This document shows, piece by piece, positions 26,859-33,921 of a DNA stretch of 33,921 nucleotides. The position numbers were made by a program, and so were the translations under genes. The DNA comes from Pseudomonas sp. UFMG81 (GTDB taxonomy: Bacteria > Pseudomonadota > Gammaproteobacteria > Pseudomonadales > Pseudomonadaceae). The DNA lies in the NCBI RefSeq assembly GCF_015354575.1, contig NZ_JACAFQ010000034.1, positions 54,015 through 87,935 of the forward strand. The letters are read 5' to 3'. A model generated the notes under the pieces. That model ran no database searches and was not told the origin of the DNA. It worked only from the letters and a program-made list of their open reading frames with translations. The stretch's first letter is position 1; every line of letters starts with the position of its first letter.

Positions 26859-27941
26859 ATGACTACCATGACCCAGGAACGCCGCGAGAAGTTGAAAGCG
26901 CTGGCCCAGCGTAGCGATGGCTTCACCCATAACGGGGACCGCGCGATTGCGGATTTCTTTGCCCGGGCACAAGATGAAGGCTCTACGTTGTTTGGTGATT
27001 CCTTTGGCGGGGGAACAGGATCGTTCTTTCATGCGCCCACGACCCAGGCGCTGAAGGACATCGATATCGCGTGCGTTGGTCTGCCGTTCGAAACCAGTGC
27101 GCCGGTGCGACCTGGCACCCGCTTTGCAGCAAATGCAGTGCGTGAGTGGTCGGGCTTCCGTGGCCCAGTCCATGACGTGTGGAAGACCATTCCGTTCGAA
27201 CTGTGCAGCGTTGCGGATTTCGGCGATGTGCCCTTGCGTAGTCCGCATGATGTAGACGCGACCGTTCGCCAGGTGACTGAGGTTTACACCCAGTTTCGTG
27301 AAAACGGAATCTACCCACTGACCATCGGTGGCGTGCACACAATGACCCATCCCATCCTTCGTGGTCTGACGGGTGGCGAGCCGGTGTGCCTAGTGCATAT
27401 TGATGCGCATGCTGATACCGCCCGTGGTGACTTCCAAGGCAGCGAGTTGAACGACTGCTCGGTGTTCTTGAATGCTGCGTTGGACGGCGCAATCGATCCC
27501 GAGCGAACTATTCAGATCGGTATTCGCAACGGGCTCTCGGCGTTCTGGGATTTCTCCCATGAGTCGGGTATGCGGGTTATCCCGATGCATGAATTCTTCG
27601 AGATCGGGGTAGCTGGGGTGCTCAAGGAGATTCGCGAACGAATCGGTGATCGTCCGTTCTATCTTTCGATTGATACGGATGGGTTGGACTCGACCTACCT
27701 CCCGGGTACCCAATTGCCAGAGCCGTTCGGGCTTACGTCGCGGGAGTTGCTGTTGATCATTCGTGGGCTCAAGGACATGAACATCATCGGAGCGGATATT
27801 GCTGAACTATGCCCGCCGTATGATCCCCACGGGATTTCCGCGAATCTATGTTCTGCCTTTGCGTTTGAAATTCTCTGCCTGCTATCCGAGTCCCATGCGC
27901 GCAATTTCAGTAAGGCACGCAAGACACACTGGAAAGGTTAA
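26859..27941 (+). CDS. Ureohydrolase (agmatinase/guanidino-acid hydrolase family)
   Basis: 360 aa from MTTMTQERREKLKALAQ at 26859. All six manganese ligands are present: H160 in GGVHT, D182/H184/D186 in DAHAD, D272/D274 in SIDTDGLD. It should cleave a guanidino group to urea plus an amine in the cytoplasm. Compared with standard agmatinases there is a longer N-terminus (about 68 residues before the first strand IDIACVGLPF), GGVHT in place of GGDHS, and DS in place of DP after the last motif, with PFGLT rather than GGLT. These changes suggest a substrate other than agmatine, for example guanidinobutyrate, guanidinopropionate or guanidine itself. It forms an operon with the APC permease. P. aeruginosa pairs a guanidinopropionase with a transporter in a comparable way. 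Confidence 0.88.
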   Translation: MTTMTQERREKLKALAQRSDGFTHNGDRAIADFFARAQDEGSTLFGDSFGGGTGSFFHAPTTQALKDIDIACVGLPFETSAPVRPGTRFAANAVREWSGFRGPVHDVWKTIPFELCSVADFGDVPLRSPHDVDATVRQVTEVYTQFRENGIYPLTIGGVHTMTHPILRGLTGGEPVCLVHIDAHADTARGDFQGSELNDCSVFLNAALDGAIDPERTIQIGIRNGLSAFWDFSHESGMRVIPMHEFFEIGVAGVLKEIRERIGDRPFYLSIDTDGLDSTYLPGTQLPEPFGLTSRELLLIIRGLKDMNIIGADIAELCPPYDPHGISANLCSAFAFEILCLLSESHARNFSKARKTHWKG

Positions 27942-28533
27942 ATCACTGCGCAAGCAGCGTTGATGTCGCATGCTGCCGGGCGCCAGAAGCTTCTGGCGCC
28001 TAGAATTCTGCAAGCGTAGGGCGAGATTGTTATTCACCTCTGGAGGCATCGTGATTTTGGAATGAGCCGCATGCAGGCATTTTAGCGATACCCACTCCCA
28101 GCCCGATACAAGTGGTGTCACAAGCAGCAGTTAGTACATTCCAAAAAGCGCAATATTGGCCGTAATTTATCTCCTGTGAACGGCTGCTTTTGGCCGAGTC
28201 ATAACTTCGATGAAGGGCCGCTATGGGTCGGTAGCTGCCTTTCGTGAAATACCATTCCCGACGCAGGCATCCCTGCTTTGATTCCGGCCATTCCACAGCG
28301 CAAGTACAGGTCGCTGCGCTTCTCGTCTCACGTCCTCCGGCAGCTGCACGATCGACTCCCCAGGCCTGAGCCATTGGACGGCCACGTGCCTTTGAGCATG
28401 GGCCAGCGTCGCACGCCGTGCTGACGGTGTTCGCCCAGAGCATGATGGGAACCGTTCAACCTGCCTACCCTGCCACCATGCCAAGGGCGTAATCCTTGAA
28501 AGCTAACCACCCGATCCCATGGGAGCACTGTTC
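27942..28533. other. Intergenic region without an intact gene
   Basis: About 590 bases. Besides the palindrome at 27979 there is a fragment of the TGGGTCG repeat family (28218-28239), with a partial inverted partner at about 28180-28200 (CTGCTTTTGGCCGAG). The right half (28260-28500) has higher GC and overlapping short minus-strand frames that look like decayed coding DNA. I could not assign them to a family. Confidence 0.5.
27979..28000. terminator. Perfect 22-bp palindrome after the ureohydrolase
   Basis: GGCGCCAGAAGCTTCTGGCG continues as a perfect self-complementary 22-mer, 38 bases after the ureohydrolase stop. It can form a very stable hairpin but is followed by TAGAATTCTG, not a T-run. 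It may stabilise the 3' end or act as a weak terminator. Confidence 0.45.
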
Positions 28534-29133
28534 ATGCCTATCGACTTCAGACCTGCTCAAGCCTCGGACGCGCATGATATTGCGCGCTTCTTTCAACTGA
28601 CATCGGAGGGCATGGCCGATTACATATGGAGCAAGCTTGCCGCACCTGGAGAAGCGTTGCTGAGTGTCGGTGCGTCTCGCTATGCCAGGGAACAGGGCGA
28701 CTTTTCCTATAAGAACTGCCTGATGGCCACTTTCGAAGGGCGCGTCATCGGCATGATGCATAGCTATGCCTTGCGCGAGGCCCCTGACAGGCCTGTCGAG
28801 ACAGACCCGGTCCTTGCGCCTTACTCCGACATGGAAATACCCGACACCTTGTACATCTCCAGCCTGGCCCTGGATGAGGTCTGGCGCAGCCAGGGGCTGG
28901 GTGCCCAGTTTCTTCGCCACGCCCAGCAGCGCGCTGAGGACTCTGGCCTAAAGGGGCTATGCCTGATCGATTATGCAGAAAACCACGGTGCACGCCGCTT
29001 CTACGAACGTCACGGTTTTCAAATTGTTAAAGCCTGCCAGATCGTTGCGCACCCGATGCTGGGCGTAACCGGTGAAGCCTATTTGATGTATCGCCCTACC
29101 CACAACGTGCTCGAGAAAAACCATGAACAATAA
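28534..29133 (+). CDS. GNAT-family N-acetyltransferase
   Basis: 199 aa from MPIDFRPAQASDAHDIARFF at 28534. GGGAG lies eight bases before this ATG, while the ATG at 28519 has no ribosome site, so the shorter start is chosen. The acetyl-CoA binding motif is visible as SSLALDEVWRSQGLGAQFL (about 109-127), followed by the C-terminal YAENHGARRFYERHGFQIV typical of GNAT folds. It transfers an acetyl group from acetyl-CoA to an unknown amine. It overlaps the downstream cupin gene by 11 bases, implying a two-gene operon. Confidence 0.88.
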   Translation: MPIDFRPAQASDAHDIARFFQLTSEGMADYIWSKLAAPGEALLSVGASRYAREQGDFSYKNCLMATFEGRVIGMMHSYALREAPDRPVETDPVLAPYSDMEIPDTLYISSLALDEVWRSQGLGAQFLRHAQQRAEDSGLKGLCLIDYAENHGARRFYERHGFQIVKACQIVAHPMLGVTGEAYLMYRPTHNVLEKNHEQ

Positions 29134-29482
29134 ACTGACCGTGTTCCGCGAACTGGATATCCAACCGGTACGCGACCTCCCCTTTTTTGAAGAGGTCTTG
29201 CAAGGCACCCCTCATACGCTGACGTCCAAGTACTATCACGATGAACAGCAAGGTCGCATTTCCGGAGAATGGCAAGCCAGCAGCGGAGCGTGGCGCATCG
29301 ACTACAAAGTCTGGGAGTTCTGCCATGTCCTGAGTGGATGCTGCGTCATCGAGCTTGAGGGTTGCGCCCCCATCACACTGGCCGCTGGCGACACGTTCAT
29401 TATCGAACCGGGCGCCAAGGGCAAATGGACCGTGCTGGAAGACATGAAAAAGAATTTTGTGATCCTCTTGCCTGCGAATTAG
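29123..29482 (+). CDS. Small cupin-domain protein (DUF861/cupin_3-like)
   Basis: 119 aa. A single cupin barrel is visible, with YKVWEFCHVLSGCCVIEL (about 61-78) and LAAGDTFIIEPGAKGKW (about 85-101). This matches the ureidoglycine-aminohydrolase-like cupin_3 pattern (E-x-x-H-x-L-x-G ... G-D-x-F-x-I-x-x-G-x-x-G-x-W). Metal-binding residues are only partly conserved, so catalysis is uncertain. It is translationally coupled to the upstream acetyltransferase and its stop overlaps that of convergent cynR by four bases. Confidence 0.85.
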   Translation: MNNKLTVFRELDIQPVRDLPFFEEVLQGTPHTLTSKYYHDEQQGRISGEWQASSGAWRIDYKVWEFCHVLSGCCVIELEGCAPITLAAGDTFIIEPGAKGKWTVLEDMKKNFVILLPAN

Positions 29483-30375
29483 TGTCCTGGCTCCTCAAGT
29501 TGCTTGGCCACTTTCATCGCCAGTTCGACGAAGGCCTTCGCTGCAGCCGTTTGGTAAACCCCTTTTCGTTGCATCAGAACAGCAGTGCGTTGCAAGCGCT
29601 GCTGGTCCAACTCGATAGCGACCAACTGCTCGTGAGCCAGGGCGATGTTGGCCGGCAACAAGGTCGCGAGCGTGGTCCTGCTGACCACCTCGATAAGCGC
29701 ACTGATGGTATTGGCTTCCACGTGTACGTGAGGGCGAATGTTGTGTTGGCGGCAGTAGCTGTCGATCTGCTCACGCGTGGCGAATTCGGCGCTCAAGAGT
29801 ATCAACGATTCTGCGTTCAACGCCTCCAGGCCAATACTGCCCGTCGTGGCGAGAGGATGATGCTTGCCGACCACCAGCGCGAGGGTTTCGACCAGTAGCG
29901 CTTGGGCCTCAAGGTCCAGATGATGGCCGTTGTCGAACGCAATGCCCACATCAACCTCGTCGGCCAACAACAGTTCTTCCAGCGCCTCTTGAGCGATCTC
30001 TCGCAGCACCAGCGTGATGTTCGGGTAGCGGCTATGGAACGCCTCAACCAGCGGACCAACCAGGTAGCTGGTGAATGTCGGTGTTACCCCCACCCGAAGT
30101 GATCCGCGGCTCAGATCGCCGAGGTCATCAATGGCTCGTTTTGCCTCCTGCAGTTCCTGCGCGGCTCGCTTGGCATAGCGCAGGTACACCTCGCCGGCAT
30201 CCGTCAATCGCGTGATCCGGCCGGAACGATCGAACAACGCAATGCCGAGACTCTCTTCCAGCTGGCGGACCTGCTGCGACAACGCCGGTTGCGACACATG
30301 CAAGGCCGCTGCGGCGCGGGTGAAACTGAGGTGGTTTGCCACTGCGATGAAGTACTGGATGTGCCGGGCAAGCAT
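29479..30375 (-). CDS. cynR: Cyanate-responsive LysR regulator
   Basis: 298 aa. The HTH is at about residues 3-61 (SFTRAAAALHVSQPALSQQV), followed by a standard LysR effector domain. The identity rests on position: it is divergent from carbonic anhydrase and cyanase genes, exactly as cynR is in E. coli, where it activates cynTS with cyanate as inducer. Length agrees with CynR (299 aa in E. coli). The 112-base spacer to cynT (30376-30487) contains AT-rich sequence around 30386-30430 suited to its binding. Confidence 0.9.
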   Translation of the reverse strand: MLARHIQYFIAVANHLSFTRAAAALHVSQPALSQQVRQLEESLGIALFDRSGRITRLTDAGEVYLRYAKRAAQELQEAKRAIDDLGDLSRGSLRVGVTPTFTSYLVGPLVEAFHSRYPNITLVLREIAQEALEELLLADEVDVGIAFDNGHHLDLEAQALLVETLALVVGKHHPLATTGSIGLEALNAESLILLSAEFATREQIDSYCRQHNIRPHVHVEANTISALIEVVSRTTLATLLPANIALAHEQLVAIELDQQRLQRTAVLMQRKGVYQTAAAKAFVELAMKVAKQLEEPGH

Positions 30376-30487
30376 GGGTGCGCCTATAAGATTATCTGAT
30401 CTACCTGATCATAAATCAGACTTTTACCTTATTGAAAGGGCTGCGTAACCTTTGCTTCAACACATCGCGTCACTCAAGGAGTCAGCC
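30376..30487. promoter_or_regulatory. cynR-cynT divergent promoter region
   Basis: This AT-rich spacer contains two TGATC units (30398-30402 and 30406-30410) and the flanking pair GATTAT (30390-30395) and ATAAATC (30411-30417). It is the expected CynR binding region. An AAGGAGTCAGCC ribosome site precedes the cynT start. Confidence 0.55.
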
Positions 30488-31147
30488 ATGAAAGACATCA
30501 TCGACGGGTTTCTGAAGTTCCAGAAAGACGCCTATCCCGAGCGCGTCAAACTGTTCAAGGATCTCGCCAGCCAGCAGAGCCCACGCGCCCTGTTCATCTC
30601 ATGCTCCGACAGCCGCCTGGTGCCGGAGCTGGTCACCCAGCGCGAACCCGGGGACCTGTTCGTCATTCGCAATGCAGGCAACATCGTGCCGTCCTACGGG
30701 CCCGAGCCTGGAGGCGTATCGGCCTCGGTCGAATATGCCGTGGCGGCCTTGCAGGTTTCCGACATCGTCATCTGCGGCCACTCCGATTGCGGCGCCATGA
30801 CGGCCATCGCCACCTGCAAATGCCTGGACCACATGCCCGCAGTGGCCGGCTGGCTGCGCTACGCCGATTCCGCCCGAGTGGTCAACGAAGCCCGCAACCA
30901 TTTCGGCCCGCAGGCCAAGGTCGAAGCCATGGTGCGCGAAAACGTGATCGCCCAGCTTGCCAACATCCAGACCCACCCCTCGGTGCGCCTGGCCCTTGAA
31001 GAAGGCCGTGTGACATTGCATGGCTGGATCTACGACATCGAAAGCGGGCTGATCGAGGCCTTCGATGGCAGTACCGGCACATTCGTATCCCTCGCCCACA
31101 ACCCCGAAGTGCACGCCGTTTCCCATCAACCCAAGCGCGTTGCCTGA
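30488..31147 (+). CDS. cynT: Beta-carbonic anhydrase of the cyanate operon
   Basis: 219 aa from MKDIIDGFLKFQKDAYPE, the same length as E. coli CynT. Zinc ligands C39, H98 and C101 and the catalytic dyad D41/R43 are present (SCSDSR, GHSDCG). It hydrates CO2 released by cyanase so that bicarbonate, the cyanase co-substrate, is kept in the cell. It is the first gene of the operon, with AAGGAG upstream. The longer in-frame extension upstream is not conserved. Confidence 0.95.
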   Translation: MKDIIDGFLKFQKDAYPERVKLFKDLASQQSPRALFISCSDSRLVPELVTQREPGDLFVIRNAGNIVPSYGPEPGGVSASVEYAVAALQVSDIVICGHSDCGAMTAIATCKCLDHMPAVAGWLRYADSARVVNEARNHFGPQAKVEAMVRENVIAQLANIQTHPSVRLALEEGRVTLHGWIYDIESGLIEAFDGSTGTFVSLAHNPEVHAVSHQPKRVA

Positions 31148-31172
31148 ACCTCTTCAACCAAGGAGAAACACC

Positions 31173-31643
31173 ATGATCCAATCGCAAATCAGCCAGAACG
31201 CTCGCCTTGCCCTGAGCGAAGTCATCCTTCTGGCCAAAGCCCGCAAAGACCTCTCGTTCTCCCAGATCACCGAAGGCACCGGCTTGTCCGAAGCGTTCGT
31301 CACCGCAGCACTGCTGGGCCAGCACCCGCTGCCGGCGAGCGCCGCCCAGGTGGTGGGTGACAAGCTCGGCCTCGACGCCGACGGCATCGCACTGCTGCAG
31401 ACCGTGCCACTGCGCGGCAGCATTCAAAATGGTATCCCGACCGACCCGACCATCTACCGCTTTTACGAGATGTTGCAGGTGTACGGCACCACCCTGAAGG
31501 CGCTGGTTCATGAAAAGTTCGGCGACGGCATCATCAGTGCCATCAATTTCAAGCTGGACATCAAGAAAGTCGAAGACCCCGAGGGCGGCTCGCGCGCAGT
31601 GATCACCCTGGATGGCAAATACCTGCCCACCAAGCCGTTCTGA
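31173..31643 (+). CDS. cynS: Cyanate hydratase (cyanase)
   Basis: 156 aa from MIQSQISQNARLALSE, exactly the E. coli CynS length. The catalytic residues R96 and E99 (YRFYE) and S122 (IISAI) fall at their canonical numbers. It converts cyanate and bicarbonate to CO2 and carbamate, which breaks down to ammonia, so it both detoxifies cyanate and supplies nitrogen. The N-terminal helical domain and C-terminal dimer-forming domain (ending GKYLPTKPF) are intact. AAGGAG precedes the start and the gap to cynT is 25 bases. No cynX transporter follows. Confidence 0.97.
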   Translation: MIQSQISQNARLALSEVILLAKARKDLSFSQITEGTGLSEAFVTAALLGQHPLPASAAQVVGDKLGLDADGIALLQTVPLRGSIQNGIPTDPTIYRFYEMLQVYGTTLKALVHEKFGDGIISAINFKLDIKKVEDPEGGSRAVITLDGKYLPTKPF

Positions 31644-31709
31644 TCTAACTGCAACACATGGGCTGGGCCGCAACTTCGCGGCCCAGCCACAACCTGAAGG
31701 TGATCCAAA

Positions 31710-31967
31710 TTGAAAGCGATGTTCGCATTGATACTCGGCGCGCTGTGCAACGCGGCGATGGCTGCTGACGTTGAGCAACAGGTCGAGCAGGCACCGGTTG
31801 AACAGTACAGCTACTCCCAGCACCTCGATATTGCCCGTGTCATTTCCATGAGCGAAGTCCCCAATGTCTGTCAGGTAGTGCCCGCTCGCATGACGTACGA
31901 AGACTCCCAAGGCAATGAGCATGTGCTTGAGTACCGCGTGATGGGCAATGGTTGCTCGAATAACTGA
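31710..31967 (+). CDS. DUF2790 small periplasmic protein
   Basis: 85 aa. It is read from a TTG at 31710 because GAAGG lies nine bases before it, whereas the next ATG (31719) is 18 bases away. Signal peptide MKAMFALILGALCNAAMAA, then a short mature domain with YSQHLDIARVISMSEVPNVC, the C-x-V-V-P-A-RMTYEDSQG block and a C-terminal CSNN. This is the DUF2790 pattern, common and multicopy in Pseudomonas. The two cysteines could form a disulfide. Function unknown; sometimes linked to copper or stress response. Confidence 0.85.
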   Translation: MKAMFALILGALCNAAMAADVEQQVEQAPVEQYSYSQHLDIARVISMSEVPNVCQVVPARMTYEDSQGNEHVLEYRVMGNGCSNN

Positions 31968-32014
31968 GCCCGGCCTTCGCAGCGCTACAGCACTCATCAT
32001 GAGGACTGAAGTTG

Positions 32015-33139
32015 ATGGACCTAATCTTTCGAAATGTACGCATTGACGACGCCCAGCCACGGGTAGATGTGGCTGTGCAAGCAGGCAAGGTCGCCGAGAT
32101 CGCGCAACACATCGCCACCACGGCGGAGCACGAAATCCAAGGCGACGGCAATGTGCTTGTTGCTGGGTTTGTCGAAGGCCACCTGCACCTGGAAAAAGCC
32201 AACGTCATGCAGCGCATGGCCAATCGTTCCGGCACCTTGAAGGAAGCGATCGCCGTCACTGCCGAACTCAAGCCCACACTGACCCGTGAGGATATCCGCG
32301 AACGTTCGATCCAGGTGCTGCGCGCATTGGTACAAGCCGGTACCACGCATGTGCGCGCCCATGCCGAGTTCGACCCCGTCCAAGGCTTCACCGGGCTCGA
32401 AGTGGTACTGGAGCTGCGCGAGCAGTTTCGCGAGGTGATCGACATCCAGGTCGTGGCCTTTCCGCAAGAAGGCATTCTCAAGCTGCCTGGCATGCAGGCC
32501 ATGATGGTCCAGGCAATGGAGATGGGGGCCGATGTGGTGGGCGGCATTCCCTACAACGACGTGTCGCCGCAGGAGCACATCGATTTCGTCTTTGACTTGG
32601 CCAAGCGGTACGGCAAAGACATCGACTTGCACCAGGACTTCGCCGATGACGCCGAGCACATGACCATCGAGTACGTGGCGCGTAGAACCATTGCCGAAGG
32701 CTACCAAGGGCGGGTCTGCGTTGGGCACCTGACCAGCCTGGCCGCCGTCTCGCCAGCGCGGCAGGCACAGGTCATCGCGTTGCTACGTGAGGCCGACATC
32801 AGCGTGATGTGCCTGCCCGCCACCGACCTGCACCTGGGCGCTCGGGGTGACAGTCACAATGTAAGACGCACCCTGACACCTGTGCGTGCGCTGCGCGACG
32901 GCGGTGTCACGGTTTGCCTGGCCACCAACAACATTCGGAACGCATTCACACCCTATGGCACTGGCGACCTGTTGCACATTGCACAACTGGCCATTCCTGC
33001 GTGCCACTTGGGCGGCGCGGATGATCAGGCCACCGTGTTGTCGATGCTCACGACAAACCCTGCCAAAGCCTTGGGGTTGAAGTGCTGGTCGATTGCCGTG
33101 CCGTGGCCGATGTCATCCTCGACCTGCCGACACGGTTGA
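32015..33139 (+). CDS. Cytosine deaminase-like amidohydrolase with probable C-terminal frameshift
   Basis: 374 aa from the ATG at 32015 (GAGGA nine bases upstream; a TTG at 32012 is also possible). It belongs to the CodA/AtzC-type amidohydrolases: HLH metal motif (56-58) in FVEGHLHLEK, H206 in DLHQDF, H238 in VGHLTS, then LPATDLHLGARGD. Two positions that are catalytic in E. coli CodA differ: the Glu of HCDE is Phe (HQDF) and the Asp of the last motif is Asn (LATNN). This may mark a distinct subfamily. After TNPAKALGLK the reading frame leaves the family pattern and stops at 33139, while another frame continues with a typical amidohydrolase ending (see 33079-33201). Either a frameshift has truncated the gene, or a sequencing error is present. 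Substrate unknown. Confidence 0.75.
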   Translation: MDLIFRNVRIDDAQPRVDVAVQAGKVAEIAQHIATTAEHEIQGDGNVLVAGFVEGHLHLEKANVMQRMANRSGTLKEAIAVTAELKPTLTREDIRERSIQVLRALVQAGTTHVRAHAEFDPVQGFTGLEVVLELREQFREVIDIQVVAFPQEGILKLPGMQAMMVQAMEMGADVVGGIPYNDVSPQEHIDFVFDLAKRYGKDIDLHQDFADDAEHMTIEYVARRTIAEGYQGRVCVGHLTSLAAVSPARQAQVIALLREADISVMCLPATDLHLGARGDSHNVRRTLTPVRALRDGGVTVCLATNNIRNAFTPYGTGDLLHIAQLAIPACHLGGADDQATVLSMLTTNPAKALGLKCWSIAVPWPMSSSTCRHG

Positions 33140-33201
33140 TGGTGCTCAAGCGCGGCAAGGTGGTTGCAACGGCTGAACATCGTAGGTCAGTCGCGTTTTG
33201 A
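33079..33201 (+). pseudogene. Displaced C-terminal tail of the amidohydrolase
   Basis: In the -1 frame relative to the upstream gene, this segment encodes VLVDCRAVADVILDLPTRLM then VLKRGKVVATAEHRRSVAF and a TGA at 33199. It matches the usual ending of cytosine-deaminase-like enzymes (a D-x-P-x-R-x-V-x-x-x-G-K-V-V pattern). The join around 33075-33082 also seems to lack about a dozen residues normally found between the ALGL and the VLVD parts. A small deletion would explain both the loss and the frame change. Confidence 0.65.
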
Positions 33202-33763
33202 GGCTGTCTTGAAGATTTCGTAATCAAGCAAGCCCCTTTGCGTGAAGGTCGCTCGTGGGAAGGCTACTCGAACCAAACCTTCGAATTCCGTCCTGTTCAC
33301 CTAAGGCACATCCCTTTTAAGGTCCTGACGGCTATCGCATGAGGGCGACGATGCGCTTGTCGAAAACTTTGCGGCGCTCTTTAGATCGAGCGCCGCCCGC
33401 GCGGCGCATCGCGGCACAAGGCCGCTCCTACATCTGTTTCGGGCCAATTATGCCTGCGCCGCCGCGCCCGTACGCCTTGTTTGTACGACGCGGTTTCTGT
33501 GTGGACGCTACCGTCGCCACACATGACTCAAGGCATGCACCAAGGCGGGCAGCGGTACCCTCACAGACATAACTGGCCCGAAACAGATGTAGGAGCGGCC
33601 TTGTGCCGCGATGCGCCGCGCGGGCGGCGCTCGATCTTGAGAGCGCTGCAAAACCATCGGCAAGCCCTTGGTGGCCCTCATGCGATAGTGGTCAGAACCT
33701 TGAAAGGCATGGCTCTAACGGCCAGAGGCAATCGCCTGTCAAACCAATGGGCGTTCGCCAGGC
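33140..33763. other. Intergenic region filled by the repeat element
   Basis: After the amidohydrolase tail, about 100 bases (33202-33305) show nothing recognisable. The rest is the long inverted-repeat element and a short spacer to the acetyltransferase stop. Confidence 0.6.
33306..33713. repeat. Interspersed long inverted-repeat element, copy B (complete)
   Basis: Two arms of about 145 bases (33306-33450 and 33567-33713) are inverted copies of each other with only scattered differences. Landmarks are CTATCGCATGAGGGC, GATCGAGCGCCGCCCGCGCG, GGCCGCTCCTACATCTG and TTTCGGGCCA. They flank a central segment of about 115 bases with TTTGTACGACGCGGTTT and ATGACTCAAGGCATGCACCA. Copy A at 210-500 shares the left arm and centre. 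The whole would fold into a very long hairpin. No credible protein. Confidence 0.85.
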
Positions 33764-33921
33764 CTAGTCTTCCGGCATCTCGATATTCGACTCGATCTTT
33801 TTCCCCATGCTGATGCGTGGTTCTGTCGAGTAGCCCAGCGACTCGTAGAAGGTTTTGACGCTTTCGTTTGTACTGACGATTTGCAGGTTGATTTTCATGC
33901 AACCGCGTACAGTCAACGCTG
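33764..33921 (-). CDS. GNAT-family acetyltransferase, C-terminal part (runs off the window)
   Basis: 52 codons of an open frame enter from the right edge and end at a TAG at 33764-33766. They read CMKINLQIVSTNESV, then KTFYESLGYSTEPRISMGKK, then IESNIEMPED. This is the typical last strand-helix-strand of YpeA-like GNAT acetyltransferases (KINLQI..., FYESLGY..., RISMGK). The start and acetyl-CoA motif lie outside the window, so the substrate cannot be judged. Confidence 0.85.
   Translation of the reverse strand, partial: ALTVRGCMKINLQIVSTNESVKTFYESLGYSTEPRISMGKKIESNIEMPED

Noticed and set aside
28030..28484. Overlapping minus-strand frames between the ureohydrolase and the acetyltransferase
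   Set aside because: Looked for a transposase remnant but no catalytic or family motif could be recognised; codon pattern is not consistent in one frame.
30882..32060. A 392-codon minus-strand frame across cynT, cynS and the DUF2790 gene
   Set aside because: The opposite strand carries cyanase and carbonic anhydrase with all catalytic residues.

Overview
The window reads as chromosomal DNA of a Pseudomonas of the P. putida group. The evidence is high-GC coding sequence, pseudomonad families such as DUF1302/DUF1329, DUF2790 and a Fiu-like TonB receptor, and P. putida-type interspersed repeats. No rRNA, tRNA, CRISPR array, phage module or intact insertion sequence was seen. The species assignment is inference.

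Layout. 1-3.9 kb: a large interspersed repeat, then a minus-strand pair for an outer-membrane DUF1302 barrel and its periplasmic DUF1329 partner. 4.1-7.65 kb, plus strand: a secreted alkyl sulfatase closed by a strong terminator, then UDP-glucose dehydrogenase. 7.7-11.5 kb, minus: a Fiu-like catecholate receptor and a 457-aa protein I do not recognise. 12-14.1 kb: a quinone-oxidoreductase-like MDR enzyme divergent from a LysR regulator. 14.1-18.4 kb is an accessory-looking stretch with visibly lower GC. It holds one orphan 1054-aa membrane protein, a MITE-like element and a decayed coding fragment.

18.4-23.7 kb is the most interesting part. A four-gene minus-strand operon (betaine-type binding protein, permease, ATPase and a histidine-ammonia-lyase homologue) lies divergent from a LysR regulator. 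The lyase homologue lacks the Ala-Ser-Gly triad that forms the MIO cofactor and also lacks a catalytic tyrosine. An MIO-less lyase with a quaternary-amine ABC importer fits uptake and trimethylamine elimination from ergothioneine, or a related histidine betaine such as hercynine. This is an inference to be tested.

24.2-27.9 kb: a LacI regulator divergent from an APC permease and a ureohydrolase, with two LacI-type operators between them. This is probably an inducible pathway for a guanidino compound. 28.5-31.6 kb: a GNAT/cupin pair, then a cyanate module (cynR divergent from cynT-cynS). 31.7-33.2 kb: a DUF2790 protein and a cytosine-deaminase-like amidohydrolase whose C-terminus appears frameshifted. 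The window ends in a second copy of the repeat seen at its start and the C-terminal part of a GNAT gene. Several modules (lyase/ABC, ureohydrolase, cyanase, amidohydrolase) suggest a region rich in nitrogen-scavenging functions.
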